Shown piece after piece: positions 54,461-64,000 of a stretch of 64,000 nucleotides of DNA (position 1 is its first letter; every line of letters begins with the position of its first letter). The stretch is from Adenophora triphylla var. japonica (Eukaryota; Streptophyta; Magnoliopsida; Asterales; Campanulaceae): assembly GCA_022495995.1 (NCBI GenBank), contig JAFEMH010000934.1:142001-206000 (forward strand). Reading direction: 5' to 3'. The notes beneath the pieces are model-generated. The model searched no databases, had not been told where the DNA came from, and saw only the letters and a program-made list of their open reading frames with translations. The translations under genes were made by a program, and so were the position numbers.

Positions 54461-55530
54461 AATACTTTCTCCACGAGACGACATTTCATTTCTTCCTCTT
54501 GTGGCGATAGGCAGTCTTTCGCCAACAAGGTATTCAACAGAATAGCATTCATTTTCATAATTTTCCTTTCATCCTTTTGACGTTCCATTTCAACTTTATT
54601 TTCTTCCTTTTTATGTTCCAGTTCAATCCTTTCATTTCCCAATTTGTTCATCAACTCAACTTCATTGTTTCTTATGAGCCTCAATGCATGAATTTCTGCT
54701 GTAAAATCATCAGAGATATGAGATGATTTTGATACCTTACCTTTTCCTTTTAGCTGCATCTCTACCTTCGGGACGAAGAATTGATGAATTTTCACTAATT
54801 GGAGTTTTTGGGTTTGAAGGGGTTAAATGCTCTCCACCTTCATCAGTCCTTGATCTTTTTGAGCTGTCAAGACTTTCTTCGGTACTCTCTTCATACTCAA
54901 AACGGACTCGTGTTGCATTGCGATTCAAATGTAACTCCCACTTGGGATGTTTACTCATAACTTCTTCAAACACATGCAAATTAGTGAACTTGCTACCACC
55001 GGCCTCATAAATTGTGTGAGCTTCTATCTCTACATCTTTCTTGCTCATTCCACGTTATCGTTAAGTCGTTTGAAACGGCTCCTACACATTTGTGTATTTC
55101 TTTTGCGTATTTCCTTTGAATTCTCCATGCGAGATTGATCAAATAATTTCGCTACTTTTGACCATACCACAGTACCCTTCTGATTATTTCCATGTACACT
55201 ATCTTCACTTACAAAAATATAACTCGACATTAGAGCTACATCTTCTTTCACAAGCCAAGTCGCACATTTAGGCTCTTTTTGAGTATTTGTTTGTGTTTGT
55301 TCAAAATCTTGAAATAAATTTCGAGAAATATTCTGGGAGCTTTGGATATTTTCAGATGTAGAAATGAAATTATGATTCGGAGAAATTTGGGAATTTGAAT
55401 CATTTTTGAAATTTGAAATATTATGAGGGTTCACAGAATCCCGAGAGTTATAATAAAATTGAGAGTTTGAATAATTTTGAGGATTGAAAAATTCCTCAGA
55501 ATTATTAAAAAAAGAAATATTTGATTCCAT
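54461..55530 (-). pseudogene. PIF/Harbinger ORF1 (SANT/Myb-like), frameshifted
   Basis: The probable start is MESNISFFNNSEEFFNPQN at 55530. After an N/S/Q-rich leader comes a trihelix/SANT-like block (ATWLVKEDVALMSSYIFVSE, VVWSKVAKLFDQ, RSRFKRLNDNV). A TGA after NVE at about 55045 and a restart MSKKDVEIEAHTIYEAGGSK indicate a small deletion. A second frame change near 54740 separates PEGRDAAKRK from GKGKVSKSS. The C-terminal helical part (NKLGNERIELEHKKEENKVE) ends EKVFGK. In PIF/Harbinger elements ORF1 is the DNA-binding partner of the transposase. The MULE is inserted at its stop codon: the flank at 32847 supplies the TGA when the MULE is ignored. Confidence 0.8.
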
Positions 55531-55941
55531 GAGGGAATGATTCTTTTTTTTTTTTTGGAATTTAGGATAAAAAAGTTGGGCAAAAGGATGATTTTTTTGA
55601 GTGAGAAAGGGAGTATTTGAGTTATGTCTCAAAAAATACCAAACTGGTCTCTATTTATAGAGAATGAAAAAACAAAAATTTAGGTAATTTTATTTTTTAT
55701 TTTTAATAAAATATAAATATATTTATAGCCATTTTAGAATTATATTTAAAAAGATAAATCAAAAATTGAGAACACCAATCAAAAAGTGCCGCTTGGCACA
55801 ATGTAGTGGAAGATTTTTGGCCACTCTTGCGTTCGGAATTCCAAAATTATGCTGGTCGGTTGACCCCTTCTCTTTTCTTTTCATTTTCCATTCTTGTCTT
55901 ATAAGACTCAACCGACCCAACAATTCGCTGATGGACATAGT

Positions 55942-56025
55942 CTAAGGAAGGGCGCATTGGTTCGGCCCGAATAATAGTTTTAATGAAGTTGCATTTTAGC
56001 GTTCAAGGTCTAGAGGTGTATATAA
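55942..56025 (+). repeat. 85-bp dispersed direct repeat, copy 2
   Basis: Partner of 32262-32347, same orientation, just beyond the right edge of the Harbinger-derived region. The pair brackets the 23.6 kb transposon nest. Confidence 0.85.
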
Positions 56026-56029
56026 CGTA

Positions 56030-58019
56030 GGCCTTAATTTTTCACTATTATCAATCTAGGGACTAAATTTGTCATTTTGTTCTCATGTTAAAGTTTTTAA
56101 CAAGTTTTGTTAAAAAAATTGTTAAATAATCACGTACAAATCACGTATCAATTAACATACGAAGTTTTTGAAAATTTTACAAGGCTTTTGATATTTTCAA
56201 ATGAATAAAAAATTGAGCCCTAAATAAAAAACTCTCTCTACCCCTTCTCTATTCTCTCCTCAATCTCTGTTCACCCCCTCCATTTCCATCAACAACCCCT
56301 TCCTCCCCTCCCTCATCTCCGACCACCCCCTCCCTCATCCTTCTCGGATAACACACACACACACACACACCGTAATAGTTCCCTTCTTTAACGTCTCCAC
56401 CATTTTTCTCTCATACCTATCTTTTCTCCCACTATTTCCCCAATTTCAATGTCAGTTAACCTTCACACATAATCATGATCAATTTCCCCATTCTTACAAT
56501 GACTTTAGTTCAATTTAAATTTGTTCTGTGTACAGTGTGGTATTATTCGAGCTAGCTCAATGTTGGACGGCAACGGTCGCCGGTTCTTAGAAGGCGAGGA
56601 GGCTGATTTCGATCGGTGGTGGTGGAGGTTGATTTGAGGCTTGCCGGTTTTGATCTGCATTAATGTTGATGGTGGTAGTGGAGGTTGATGGTGGAGGTTG
56701 TAGGGCTGTTAAATATCCGTGTAACCGAATCGGACCGATAGAACCGGATTAGACCAGAAAAAACCGGACCAAATTAATAATATTGGTCTGTTCCTGTTTT
56801 CAAATTTTTATGGAACCGATTATTTGGTCTGGTCTTGATTTTGAAAAAAATATACACAGTCCTTTACCGTAACCGGACTCGATTATCTACATACATACAT
56901 ATATATACATATATATATATATATACACTTTACTTATAATTTGAAATCCTTAAAACTCCCTTCTTTAAAAAAAAAGTCATAATTAATTTTCTTACCTAAT
57001 TAGCTTCATTTCGCTCCAGCAAACCCTATCTCAATAATTCTTTTATTGCGCCGTTTCACCCCTTCCTCTCTCTCAAGTTCTCAATGTTGTTCTCCTCTCC
57101 TCTTCTCTTCTCTTTACTAGAAATCAATCATAATACGAAGTATATATACTTCCGTCTCCTTATAACTTCCTAAAAACATATGAGAATACGGCCTTAGCTC
57201 GATACCAACTCCAACATGTAAAAGGTCATCCTAACTAAGACCCACACAAAAAAGCAAAGGGAAACTAAAACTGTCCAAATTTCCCCCCACACTTATCTCC
57301 CACTACTACCGCCCTCTTACAAAAGTTTTGTCAAGGAATGTTAATCCTCCTACAAAACTACCTCGTGAAAGCATCAACTCCCCTTATAACTCCAACAGTG
57401 AATGAGAGTTTCTATCTTAGGCATCACTATCCGGACCTCCTACTCCAAATAAGGATCCTACCCGACACTCCAAAACCTCCCTTATGTCTCCACTCTAGTG
57501 ATATAAAGAATTTTAAAACGTTCACTTCCTCACCTTTTTCATAAGCGCCTTTTCGTGTTTTCACTTAGCCTCTCATTTTTTATATTTTTTAAAAGAAATT
57601 ATACACAAAATATGTAGGTACACCCCACCCCCTCACTAAACAATGCATAGTCCCATATGCAACAATACAAAACAAATAAGGGATAGGGTTACCTTTCGGG
57701 ACTACTGAGGCGGTGGGAACCAATCCGATCCCCATATTGGTCCTTGGCTAGAACTACTCCCATATCATTGCTGATTATGGGTGAATAAAGGCTCATTATC
57801 TAGTGTTTTGAAAGTACAGGAACTAAAATGAAATAAGGTAGAAAATGGGGGAGTTAAGCTTGGATTGAAAGTTCAGGGGCCAAAATGAAAATCTGGAAAA
57901 AGGAGGGACCAAATTGGTTTTAGAAAGTTCAGGGGCCAAAGTGAAAATCTGGAAAAAGGAGGGATCAAAGTGCAAAAGATGGAAGTTCAAGGGCTAAACT
58001 GCATGAAGCTTGCTGATCT
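56030..58019. other. Intergenic sequence with small repeats
   Basis: No gene recognised. Contains a (CA)n at about 56351-56370, a segment at 56700-56895 rich in AACCGGA/CCGGTT text that begins TAGGGCTGTTAAATATCCG and may be a hAT-type fragment, and a duplicated phrase GAAAGTTCAGGGGCCAAA at about 57868 and 57925. Confidence 0.5.
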
Positions 58020-58622
58020 TCCAATTGAGAAACTTCTACTTTGAGCCTTCTCCTTTACCTTGAAGGACAGGGCTAATGTGTGGTATTATCATCTGGCCCC
58101 AAACAGTATAACCACCTGGCAGCAGATGAAGAAGGCATTTTTGGATGAGTTCTTCCCGATGAACTAGATTAATGTCATGAAAAGGGACATTAGTAACATG
58201 GAGCAGAAAGCAGATGAGTCCTTTTATGAGTATTACAATCAGTTTCATACACTCACCAGGAGTGTCCTTATCATGAGTATGATGAGGATCAGTTAATTAT
58301 GTACTTTCATGAGGGACTAACTGATCAGGATAAGAGGATGGTTGATTCTTCCTGTGGGGGTAGTATTCTGAACAAAACTACTGCAGTGGCTCAGAAATTA
58401 TTGGAGGAGTTAGCAAAGAGTACCAGAACCCATGGTAGGAGATCAAATGTCAAACAGGTTAATGCAGCTGGTGCAAACAACGGTGTAGATGAGAAGCTTG
58501 AGTCTGATGTCAAAGAGTTGAAGAGCATGATGAAGACATTATTGTTGAGTCGAACGGAAGGTTTTAAGGATGTGAATGATGCGGGGTTTCCACAACAGGG
58601 ACAGAGTCAGTACAATTTATAG
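58020..58622 (+). pseudogene. Athila gag, broken
   Basis: In one frame LKDRANVWYYHLAPNSITTW, QQMKKAFLDEFFP, a TAG, then NVMKRDISNMEQKADESFYE match the retrotransposon gag core. A frame change near 58290 leads to MYFHEGLTDQDKRMVDSSCG, GSILNKTTAVAQKLLEELAK, the segment after the core. A stop at 58620 and further stops to 58835 separate it from the protease part. Confidence 0.8.
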
Positions 58623-58992
58623 GGTAATCAACCCAACCCTAGATGGGGGTCACCACAAGGGTAGCAGTATCAGCAGCAGGGACAACCTCCTAAGAAGTCT
58701 ACAGAGGAACTTGTTCAATCTTGAGCACAGATTGTGGGCACTATGAATGGGAATTTTCAGCAGTTTCAGCAGGAGACAAGGGTTAGTATTTCAAATCTTG
58801 AGAAGCATGTGGACCTGTTAGCAGATCAGTCGTGAAAATAGTGGCTAGAGATGCGGCAAAGTTACCTCCTACAACTGAGCCAATTACTAAGCCATCTGTT
58901 TGTGCTGTTTATGTGAGGAGGAAGAATAAAGTTGAGGAAAGTGTGCCTGTGGAGCCTGAAATGAAAAATTTGAGAAGAGAGTTGAGCCAGAG

Positions 58993-60042
58993 TTGGAGGT
59001 GGAGAAGAAGGTGGAAGAGAAAATCCCTGAAGAGAAGTATATTCCACCAGTTGTTCCTAAGTATGAGCCTCTCCCACCTTTCCCAGATGCATTGACGAGG
59101 GACACCTCAAAGGAGTCGGTGAAGCATATGTTTGATACATTCAAACGACTTGAGGTGAATATCCCTTTCTTGGATCTTCTTGCTACTGTTCCAAGATATG
59201 CTAAGTTTCTTAAGGAGTTATGCACTCCAAAGAGGTCTCCAAAGAAGGGTGAGTTGAAGAAAGTGAAGATCATGGAGCATGTATATGTGGTTTATCAGAA
59301 GAAGATGCCAAAGAAATGTAGTGACCCTGGTATGTTTGTAATTCCTGTTTCGTTTGGGAGGAGTAATTTTCATAGAGCCATGCTTGATTTGGGGTCTTCA
59401 ATTAATGTCATGCCTTATGCATTATTTGAAGAACTTAAGTTGGGTAAGTTGGAAGATATTAGGGTGGTTATACAATTGGTAGATAAGTCTAATGCATACC
59501 CAAGGGGGGTGGTTAGAGATATTTAGGTGAAGGTTGGTGATCTATTATTTCCGACGGATTTCTTTGTTCTTGATATGGAGACTGATTCTGAGGCTCCCAT
59601 TCTGTTGGGGAGCCCATTTATGTCTACTTTTGAAACTAAGATCGATGTGAAGAAGGGTTCTTTAACCATGGAGTTTGATGGAAAAGAAGTAAGCTTTAAT
59701 GCGTTTGATGCTAAGAATTTTCCCAAGGATGTGCGTAAGGTTTGTGCCATGAATTTGAGTGAGCCAGTTATCAAGGATGGAGCCAAGGTATATGATGTTT
59801 ATGTTGAGTCTCAAAAAGTGAACCCGAATGAGAAGAAGAAAAGAGAAGTCTCCAAGAAAAAGAAAAAGAAAATAAAGGCCAAGAAAAAGGCCACAAAAAT
59901 TCCTTGTGCTCCACCCGATTTAATCAAGAATAGTACATATGTGTGGAAAGTTGCAGGTATTTGTGCTCGTGAATGTGCGAGGTGGGACAAGGGAAGAAAA
60001 GTTAAGGCAAAAAACAAGATGGTCACCTCCAATCCCCATTGA
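58993..60042 (+). pseudogene. Athila protease region, one in-frame stop
   Basis: An open frame interrupted once by TAG at 59524. MLDLGSSINVMPYALFEELK (about 59380) is the aspartic-protease active site in the DLG form used by this lineage, and APILLGSPFMSTFETKIDV is the second protease block. The first part has PKYEPLPPFPDALTRDTSKE. The C-terminal end is Lys-rich (KKKKKKIKAKKKATK). Reading through the TAG would restore a single frame, so the decay is mild compared with gag. Confidence 0.82.
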
Positions 60043-60396
60043 AGTGGAAATCCGATCGGGCTAACGACCTTAACCAAATGCGCTTATTGGGAGGCAACCC
60101 AAGTAGGTATATTTTATTTGCTCTATTTATTTGTTTTGCTTTGTTTTAAAATCTGTGTTTTATATGTTTTATTTTATGTGTCGAATCGCTGCTACTAAGA
60201 TATTTTGTTGTTGGTGTTTTGTGTAGGAAATTGCGAGTTATGGGAGAGGAGCTTAACAAAAAAATCTTGGGTCTTTTAAAAAAAAAAATAAAATAAATTG
60301 GCTTTATTTCTATTTGAAATAGTAATAGAATAATTTCTTGATCTTCATCTCTTAAAGCTTTTATCAATTAATATTTTTGAATCTTGACCGTGTTGG

Positions 60397-60713
60397 CGAA
60401 TTTTTTCCCAAAATGACACTGTTTTAAAAAGTATTTCCCAAAATGTCACACTTTTAAAAGTATTGACCAGAATAGCCTAGTTTTTAGATTTCGCGGTTGG
60501 CAACTGCGTTTCATTAATGAATTCGCAGTTGGCAACCGCGGGTTTATAATTTTTCTAATTTTTTTTAAACGCGATTGGCAACTGCGAATTCAACTTTGAA
60601 AACGCAGTTGCCAACCGCGAATTCTAAAAACTAGGCTATTCTGGTCAATACTTTTAAAAGTGTGACATTTTGGGAAATACTTTTTGAAACAGTGTCATTT
60701 TGGGAAAAAGTTC
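60397..60713. mobile_element. MULE-type MITE with palindromic words
   Basis: Inverted ends GAATTTTTTCCCAAAATGAC and GAACTTTTTCCCAAAATGAC (reverse strand) start with the same bases as the MULE at 32848. The flanks CCGTGTTGG and CCGTGTCGT look like a 9-bp duplication with two changes. Between the arms are the words CGCGGTTGGCAACTGCG, CGCAGTTGGCAACCGCG and two close relatives. No coding capacity. Confidence 0.8.
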
Positions 60714-60849
60714 CCGTGTCGTCTAGGTTTAACTATTGATTAGGATTATTAGTTGAGCGTGTCGCCGCTAGTAATCAATAACAAAGAAGAGATAGAGATT
60801 TTCCAATCTCGTGATCAAGTAATTTAATTAGGGGAAAAAAAGAAAGAAT

Positions 60850-61090
60850 TCTACATGTGACCATCTCGCCTGAATTGGTGATTTCGCTTGAATTGTCTTA
60901 TGCCGAAATGGAGACTTAGGAGAGTACTGGACGAGATCATCATCATTTTGCCAGAGTCAATGATCTCACTCAACCTCCCCTTTGTCCCTTTTGATCAACT
61001 TGAACTGAGTGAGACCACCATCTCGCCAAGTTAGTGATCTTGCTCATCTTCTGTTAAACTTGTCCACATGATCTCGTTCTAACATGGCAG
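60850..61090. repeat. Degenerate ATCTCGCC/GATGATCTCG word region
   Basis: Recurrent CATCTCGCC, GTGATTTCGC, ACGAGATCATCATC, AATGATCTCAC, CCATCTCGCCAAG and TGATCTCGTTC phrases on both strands within 240 bp, resembling a decayed version of the word arrays elsewhere in the window. Confidence 0.5.
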
Positions 61091-61830
61091 TTTGACTATC
61101 GAATTTGACTTTTTCACGTGTGCCATTACTTTATGGCTGAGTCACCCATGGTCTTCATACTTTGCTTAACACTTGGATTATATTTTATTTGTGCACATCA
61201 GGTGGGTGATGGTGCAACGACGGGGTGGGGAAGGGGAAGGGAAAGAGAAAGAGAAGATGGAAAAGTTTGAGTTTAGACCTTTCAATTATTTAATTTTATT
61301 AAACCTTTAAGTACAAACATTTATTTATAAAATATCCTCCGCTAAATTACACTTGTACATAACGTGTTGATTTAATTGGAAATTCTAACAATTTTATAAA
61401 AAAAAGAACTTAGCAACTAACATTTGGTGATTTTGGACCCTTAATCACCAAAAATGGAACATTAGACTCTGGACTACAAATACCCCACATATTTTTTGCA
61501 CCCTTAATTATAATTTTTCCTTTTTATATCATGGATATTAGTATTTTTCATGTTGCCTATTCATTTTCATTCAATTTGTAGTAAAACAATAATGAAAATT
61601 CTTGTTAAAAAACATACATGACTTCAAAATGACAACAATGTACGCTAATTGATAATAGTGAAAGATCGGGACCTACATTTTAAATACCCCCTAAACTTTG
61701 GAACCCAAGATGTAGTTTTACCTATTTTTGGGAATTTACATTTTACTTTAGCGTCATTAAGTTCATACAAAATTTGTTAAAATAATATCATAGAAAATTC
61801 TAATGTAAGACTCGAATTTCTATTAGAGGT
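61091..61830. other. AT-rich intergenic sequence
   Basis: I see no gene, inverted repeat or array in this stretch. Confidence 0.5.
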
Positions 61831-61837
61831 GGTCTCC

Positions 61838-63196
61838 CATGAGAACAAGGGGATCCGTCTCATGCATGAGACGGGTCGACCCATGACCCATGGGGCATGA
61901 TCCGCCAAATGGGCTTAGGTTCTGGGTAAATAACGATTGAGATTGAAGGGATTGGTTGTCGCCGTTTGGGTATAGAGGGAGGCCTGGTGTGGATTTGGCC
62001 GGAGATTGATGGGGAGGTTGCCGGTAAATAGGTTTTGGACAGGGGAGGTCTCGTCGGTTGGTTAGAGGGAAGAACCAGGTGAAGGTTTGGCCGGAGAGCT
62101 GGGTGAAGGTGATCATTATTGGGGGAGAATTGGTGATTGATTGGATCGGGGGAGAAGGCAATTGGGATAGAGGGAGGTAAGGCGATAGTGGAGGTTGAGG
62201 TTGGGTTGTTTTCCGGTGAGGGAGAGCTTGGTTAGGGAGGAGATTAGGGAGCGGCCATGGTGAGAATTTGGTTCTCTGTGTATAGAGAGAGAGGAGAGAG
62301 AGAAGGTAATTTTCGGATAGAGAGAGAAAGTGAGAGAGGAGTGAGACACGTGGCAGCCTCTCATAGGCCCAAAAAAAAATTGTAAATTTTTATATTTTGT
62401 TTTTTTTTTTCGGTTTGTGAAAAGTAATAGTTACTATAACATAATGTAATAATTGTATGCATATAAAGTAATAGTTTGTATACATTAAAGTAATACATAT
62501 ATACAGAAAAGTAATAGTGTTTTTCCCTATGTGTTCTTCGTTTGGCAAAAGTAATACTTATTATAACTAAAATGTAACAAACGTGTTATTTATATGTAAT
62601 AGTATTTGTACATAATTGTAAAACGTATGTATAGATATCTATATGTTTTCAAACAATAAGTTACAATGAGTTCAAATTTATCATGATACATGTAAAAGTA
62701 TTACATTATCGATAGAAATATGTTACAATTTCATCTATCAAGTGTTACATTTACTTGTATAAACTATTACATTCATATAAATAAGTTATTACTTTTGCCA
62801 AACGAAGAAAACATAGGGAAAAACACTATTACTTTTCTGTATATATGTATTACTTTAATGTATACAAACTATTACTTTATATGCATACAATTATTACATT
62901 ATGTTATAGTAACTATTACTTTTCACAAACCGAAAAAAAACAAAATAAAAAAATTTAATTTTTTTTTTTGGGCCTATGAGAGGCTGCCACGTGTCAGGGT
63001 CGGACCCATGGGTCCTGGAGCAAAAAATTTTTTTTAACACATTTATATATGATAAGGCCTAAAATTGGGTTCAAGGCCCAATTTGCATCAATGTTGCTGG
63101 TTGGAACGTGCTTGGCGTGAAGAAGAAGTGGCTGGTCATGGGTCAAGATCCGACCCGTCTCATGGATGGATGAGACGGATATTCTTGTTCTCACAC
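61838..63196. mobile_element. Foldback-type transposon with nested inverted repeats
   Basis: The outer inverted pair at about 61838-61890 and 63130-63196 shares GAGAACAAG, ATCCGTCTCATG, GAGACGGGTCG and the phrase GACCCATGACC. The inner pair is 62345-62562 and 62782-62995. Only the left side has about 450 bp of extra GC-rich text (61910-62340) between outer and inner repeats, which might be captured DNA. Target duplication not resolved. Confidence 0.7.
62345..62995. repeat. Large near-perfect inverted repeat (arms about 215 bp)
   Basis: The left arm starts GACACGTGGCAGCCTCTCAT and ends near TTTGGCAAAAGTAATAC; the right arm is its reverse complement with only a few differences, mostly in A/T run length. 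The loop is about 220 bp. A transcript across it would form a long double-stranded RNA. Confidence 0.92.
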
Positions 63197-63229
63197 ACAA
63201 GTTTTTGTCTTTCTATTATTTTGTAATTT

Positions 63230-63584
63230 TGTTGAGTTATGTCTTGAATCGAGAAGTCTGATTTGAAGCGTGGGATAAGAATCAACACAATTTGACGTTT
63301 TTGGGATTTCGTACAATCATGCCAGTACAAAAACTGTTTTGTCTTCTAGGGTTTGTATAACCATGTTTTCTAGGGATTAGGTAATATAAATACCCATATC
63401 CCCCTGGAATAAATGCACACAATTGAGATCTATAATATGTAATCTTGGATCCACATTTCAATAATATTTGTTCTTCCTCTACTCATGAAAATAGCTAACC
63501 CGAGTTAGTGAACCACATAAATTTGTGTGCTCTTATCATTATGTTAATTATTATCATCATCTATTTTCTCTGTCGTTTACAACA
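63230..63584 (+). repeat. Copia 5' LTR (355 bp)
   Basis: Runs from TGTTGAGTTATG to TTTACAACA, with an ATATAAATA TATA box at about 63384. It is followed two bases later by CTGGTGTCAAAGTTTTC, a variant of the initiator-tRNA-Met primer site. The 3' LTR is not in the window. Confidence 0.75.
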
Positions 63585-63642
63585 AACTGGTGTCAAAGTT
63601 TTCTAGCTTAGGAGCGTCTGGGATATTCAGGTGCAAGAGAAG

Positions 63643-63756
63643 ATGGATTCCGATGTGGACATGAAGATCGACAAGTTCAATGGAAAGAATAGTTTTAGCT
63701 TGTGGTAGTTTGAGACGAAGGCCATATTAAGGAGACAAGGGATGTGGGCTATAGGG
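63643..63756 (+). pseudogene. Copia gag start, interrupted
   Basis: From ATG at 63643: MDSDVDMKIDKFNGKNSFSL, then W, a TAG, and FETKAILRRQGMW. This is the canonical copia gag N terminus (KFNGKNNFSLW type). It has an in-frame stop and is cut at about 63757 by the next feature. Confidence 0.75.
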
Positions 63757-64000
63757 ATGACCAAACTGGCCTGAAATCAGCTCGTAACCGGAACCGCCAA
63801 ACTCAAAACAGGCTGAAATCGGTAGGAAACCGTGAACCGGCATAACCGGAACCGTGGTTCGCCCGGTGCGGTACCGGTTAAAAGATGTCAAAATCGGGAA
63901 CCGCCGATTTTGAATTGGAACCGGAACCGGAACCAAAAATCCGTGTCATAAACCGTCCTTTTATTTAGTTTTTCTGTCAGATTCGCCCTTTTCGTCAGAA
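63757..64000. mobile_element. Possible hAT-type terminal sequence, runs off the window
   Basis: Starts TAGGGATGACCAAACTGGCC and is filled with GGAACCG/CCGGTT repeats, a composition typical of some plant hAT ends. It cuts the copia gag. The right end is outside the window. Confidence 0.45.

Larger units (their letters stand above)
32500..55940 (-). mobile_element. PIF/Harbinger-derived element (outermost layer of the nest)
   Basis: Defined by the ORF1 remnant at 54461-55530 and by its interrupted 3' UTR, which resumes at 32838 leftward on the minus strand with repeated TGTAATTTAAGTTTATG. No transposase ORF (DDE) is present. Terminal repeats are uncertain: a weak pair is GATGTCATCAGTGTTGG near 32515 against CGCTGATGGACATAG near 55930. 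The limits given are approximate. Confidence 0.55.
58020..60110 (+). mobile_element. Athila-lineage Ty3/gypsy fragment (gag and protease only)
   Basis: Coding text runs from 58020 to 60042 and is followed by GGGCTAACGACCTTAACC and TTGGGAGGCAACCCAAG, a phrase commonly seen downstream of coding sequence in plant Athila-like elements. RT, RNase H, integrase and LTRs are absent. The DNA then passes into AT-rich sequence and a MITE. Confidence 0.8.

Noticed and set aside
62720..63037. 105-codon open frame
   Set aside because: Runs through the loop and right arm of the foldback inverted repeat; AT-rich, no domain.

Overview
This is nuclear DNA of a flowering plant, most likely a eudicot. The evidence is spliced genes with GT-AG introns, a plant-type seven-transmembrane RGS1 first exon, a plant TPR/DnaJ co-chaperone gene, and dense plant transposon families (Tat, Athila, chromovirus, copia, RTE LINEs, MULE with plant mobile domain, PIF/Harbinger, Stowaway-like MITEs, hAT). 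The species cannot be read from the sequence. No rRNA, tRNA, CRISPR or bacterial-type features were seen.

Layout. 1-4060: the end of a Tat-like Ty3/gypsy element with an antisense accessory gene and an LTR-like promoter, lying in what looks like intron 1 of an RGS1 gene; RGS1 exon 1 is at 4100-4179 (minus). 4180-5267: divergent intergenic region with a palindromic word array. 5268-8518 (plus): twelve exons of a saccharopine dehydrogenase-like oxidoreductase whose expected first exon is not in the window. 8519-10729: convergent intergenic region, G-rich on the plus strand. 10730-32115 (minus): a complete 11-exon gene for a 1,362-residue TPR plus J-domain protein. Its introns hold three LINE fossils and a LINE tail, a chromovirus, a copia element, at least six MITEs and a hAT MITE.

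32500-55940 is a four-level nest: a broken PIF/Harbinger ORF1, split at its stop codon by a MULE (32848-54451) carrying a plant mobile domain gene, which is split by a copia element (34850-51689), which is split by a Ty3/gypsy element with 2.6 kb LTRs (40280-48897). Target-site duplications were read directly for the MULE (9 bp), the copia (5 bp) and the gypsy element (5 bp). The copia and gypsy elements have well-matched LTRs around decayed interiors.

56030-64000 is further transposon sediment: an Athila gag-protease fragment, a MULE MITE, a foldback transposon with about 215-base arms, and a copia 5' end hit by a hAT-like sequence.

The host genes show no operon-like cooperation; they are ordinary single genes. 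The most unusual pattern is recurrent short, CpG-rich, quasi-palindromic words inside the terminal repeats of several unrelated transposon superfamilies. Two 9-base words are shared between a copia LTR and a gypsy LTR.
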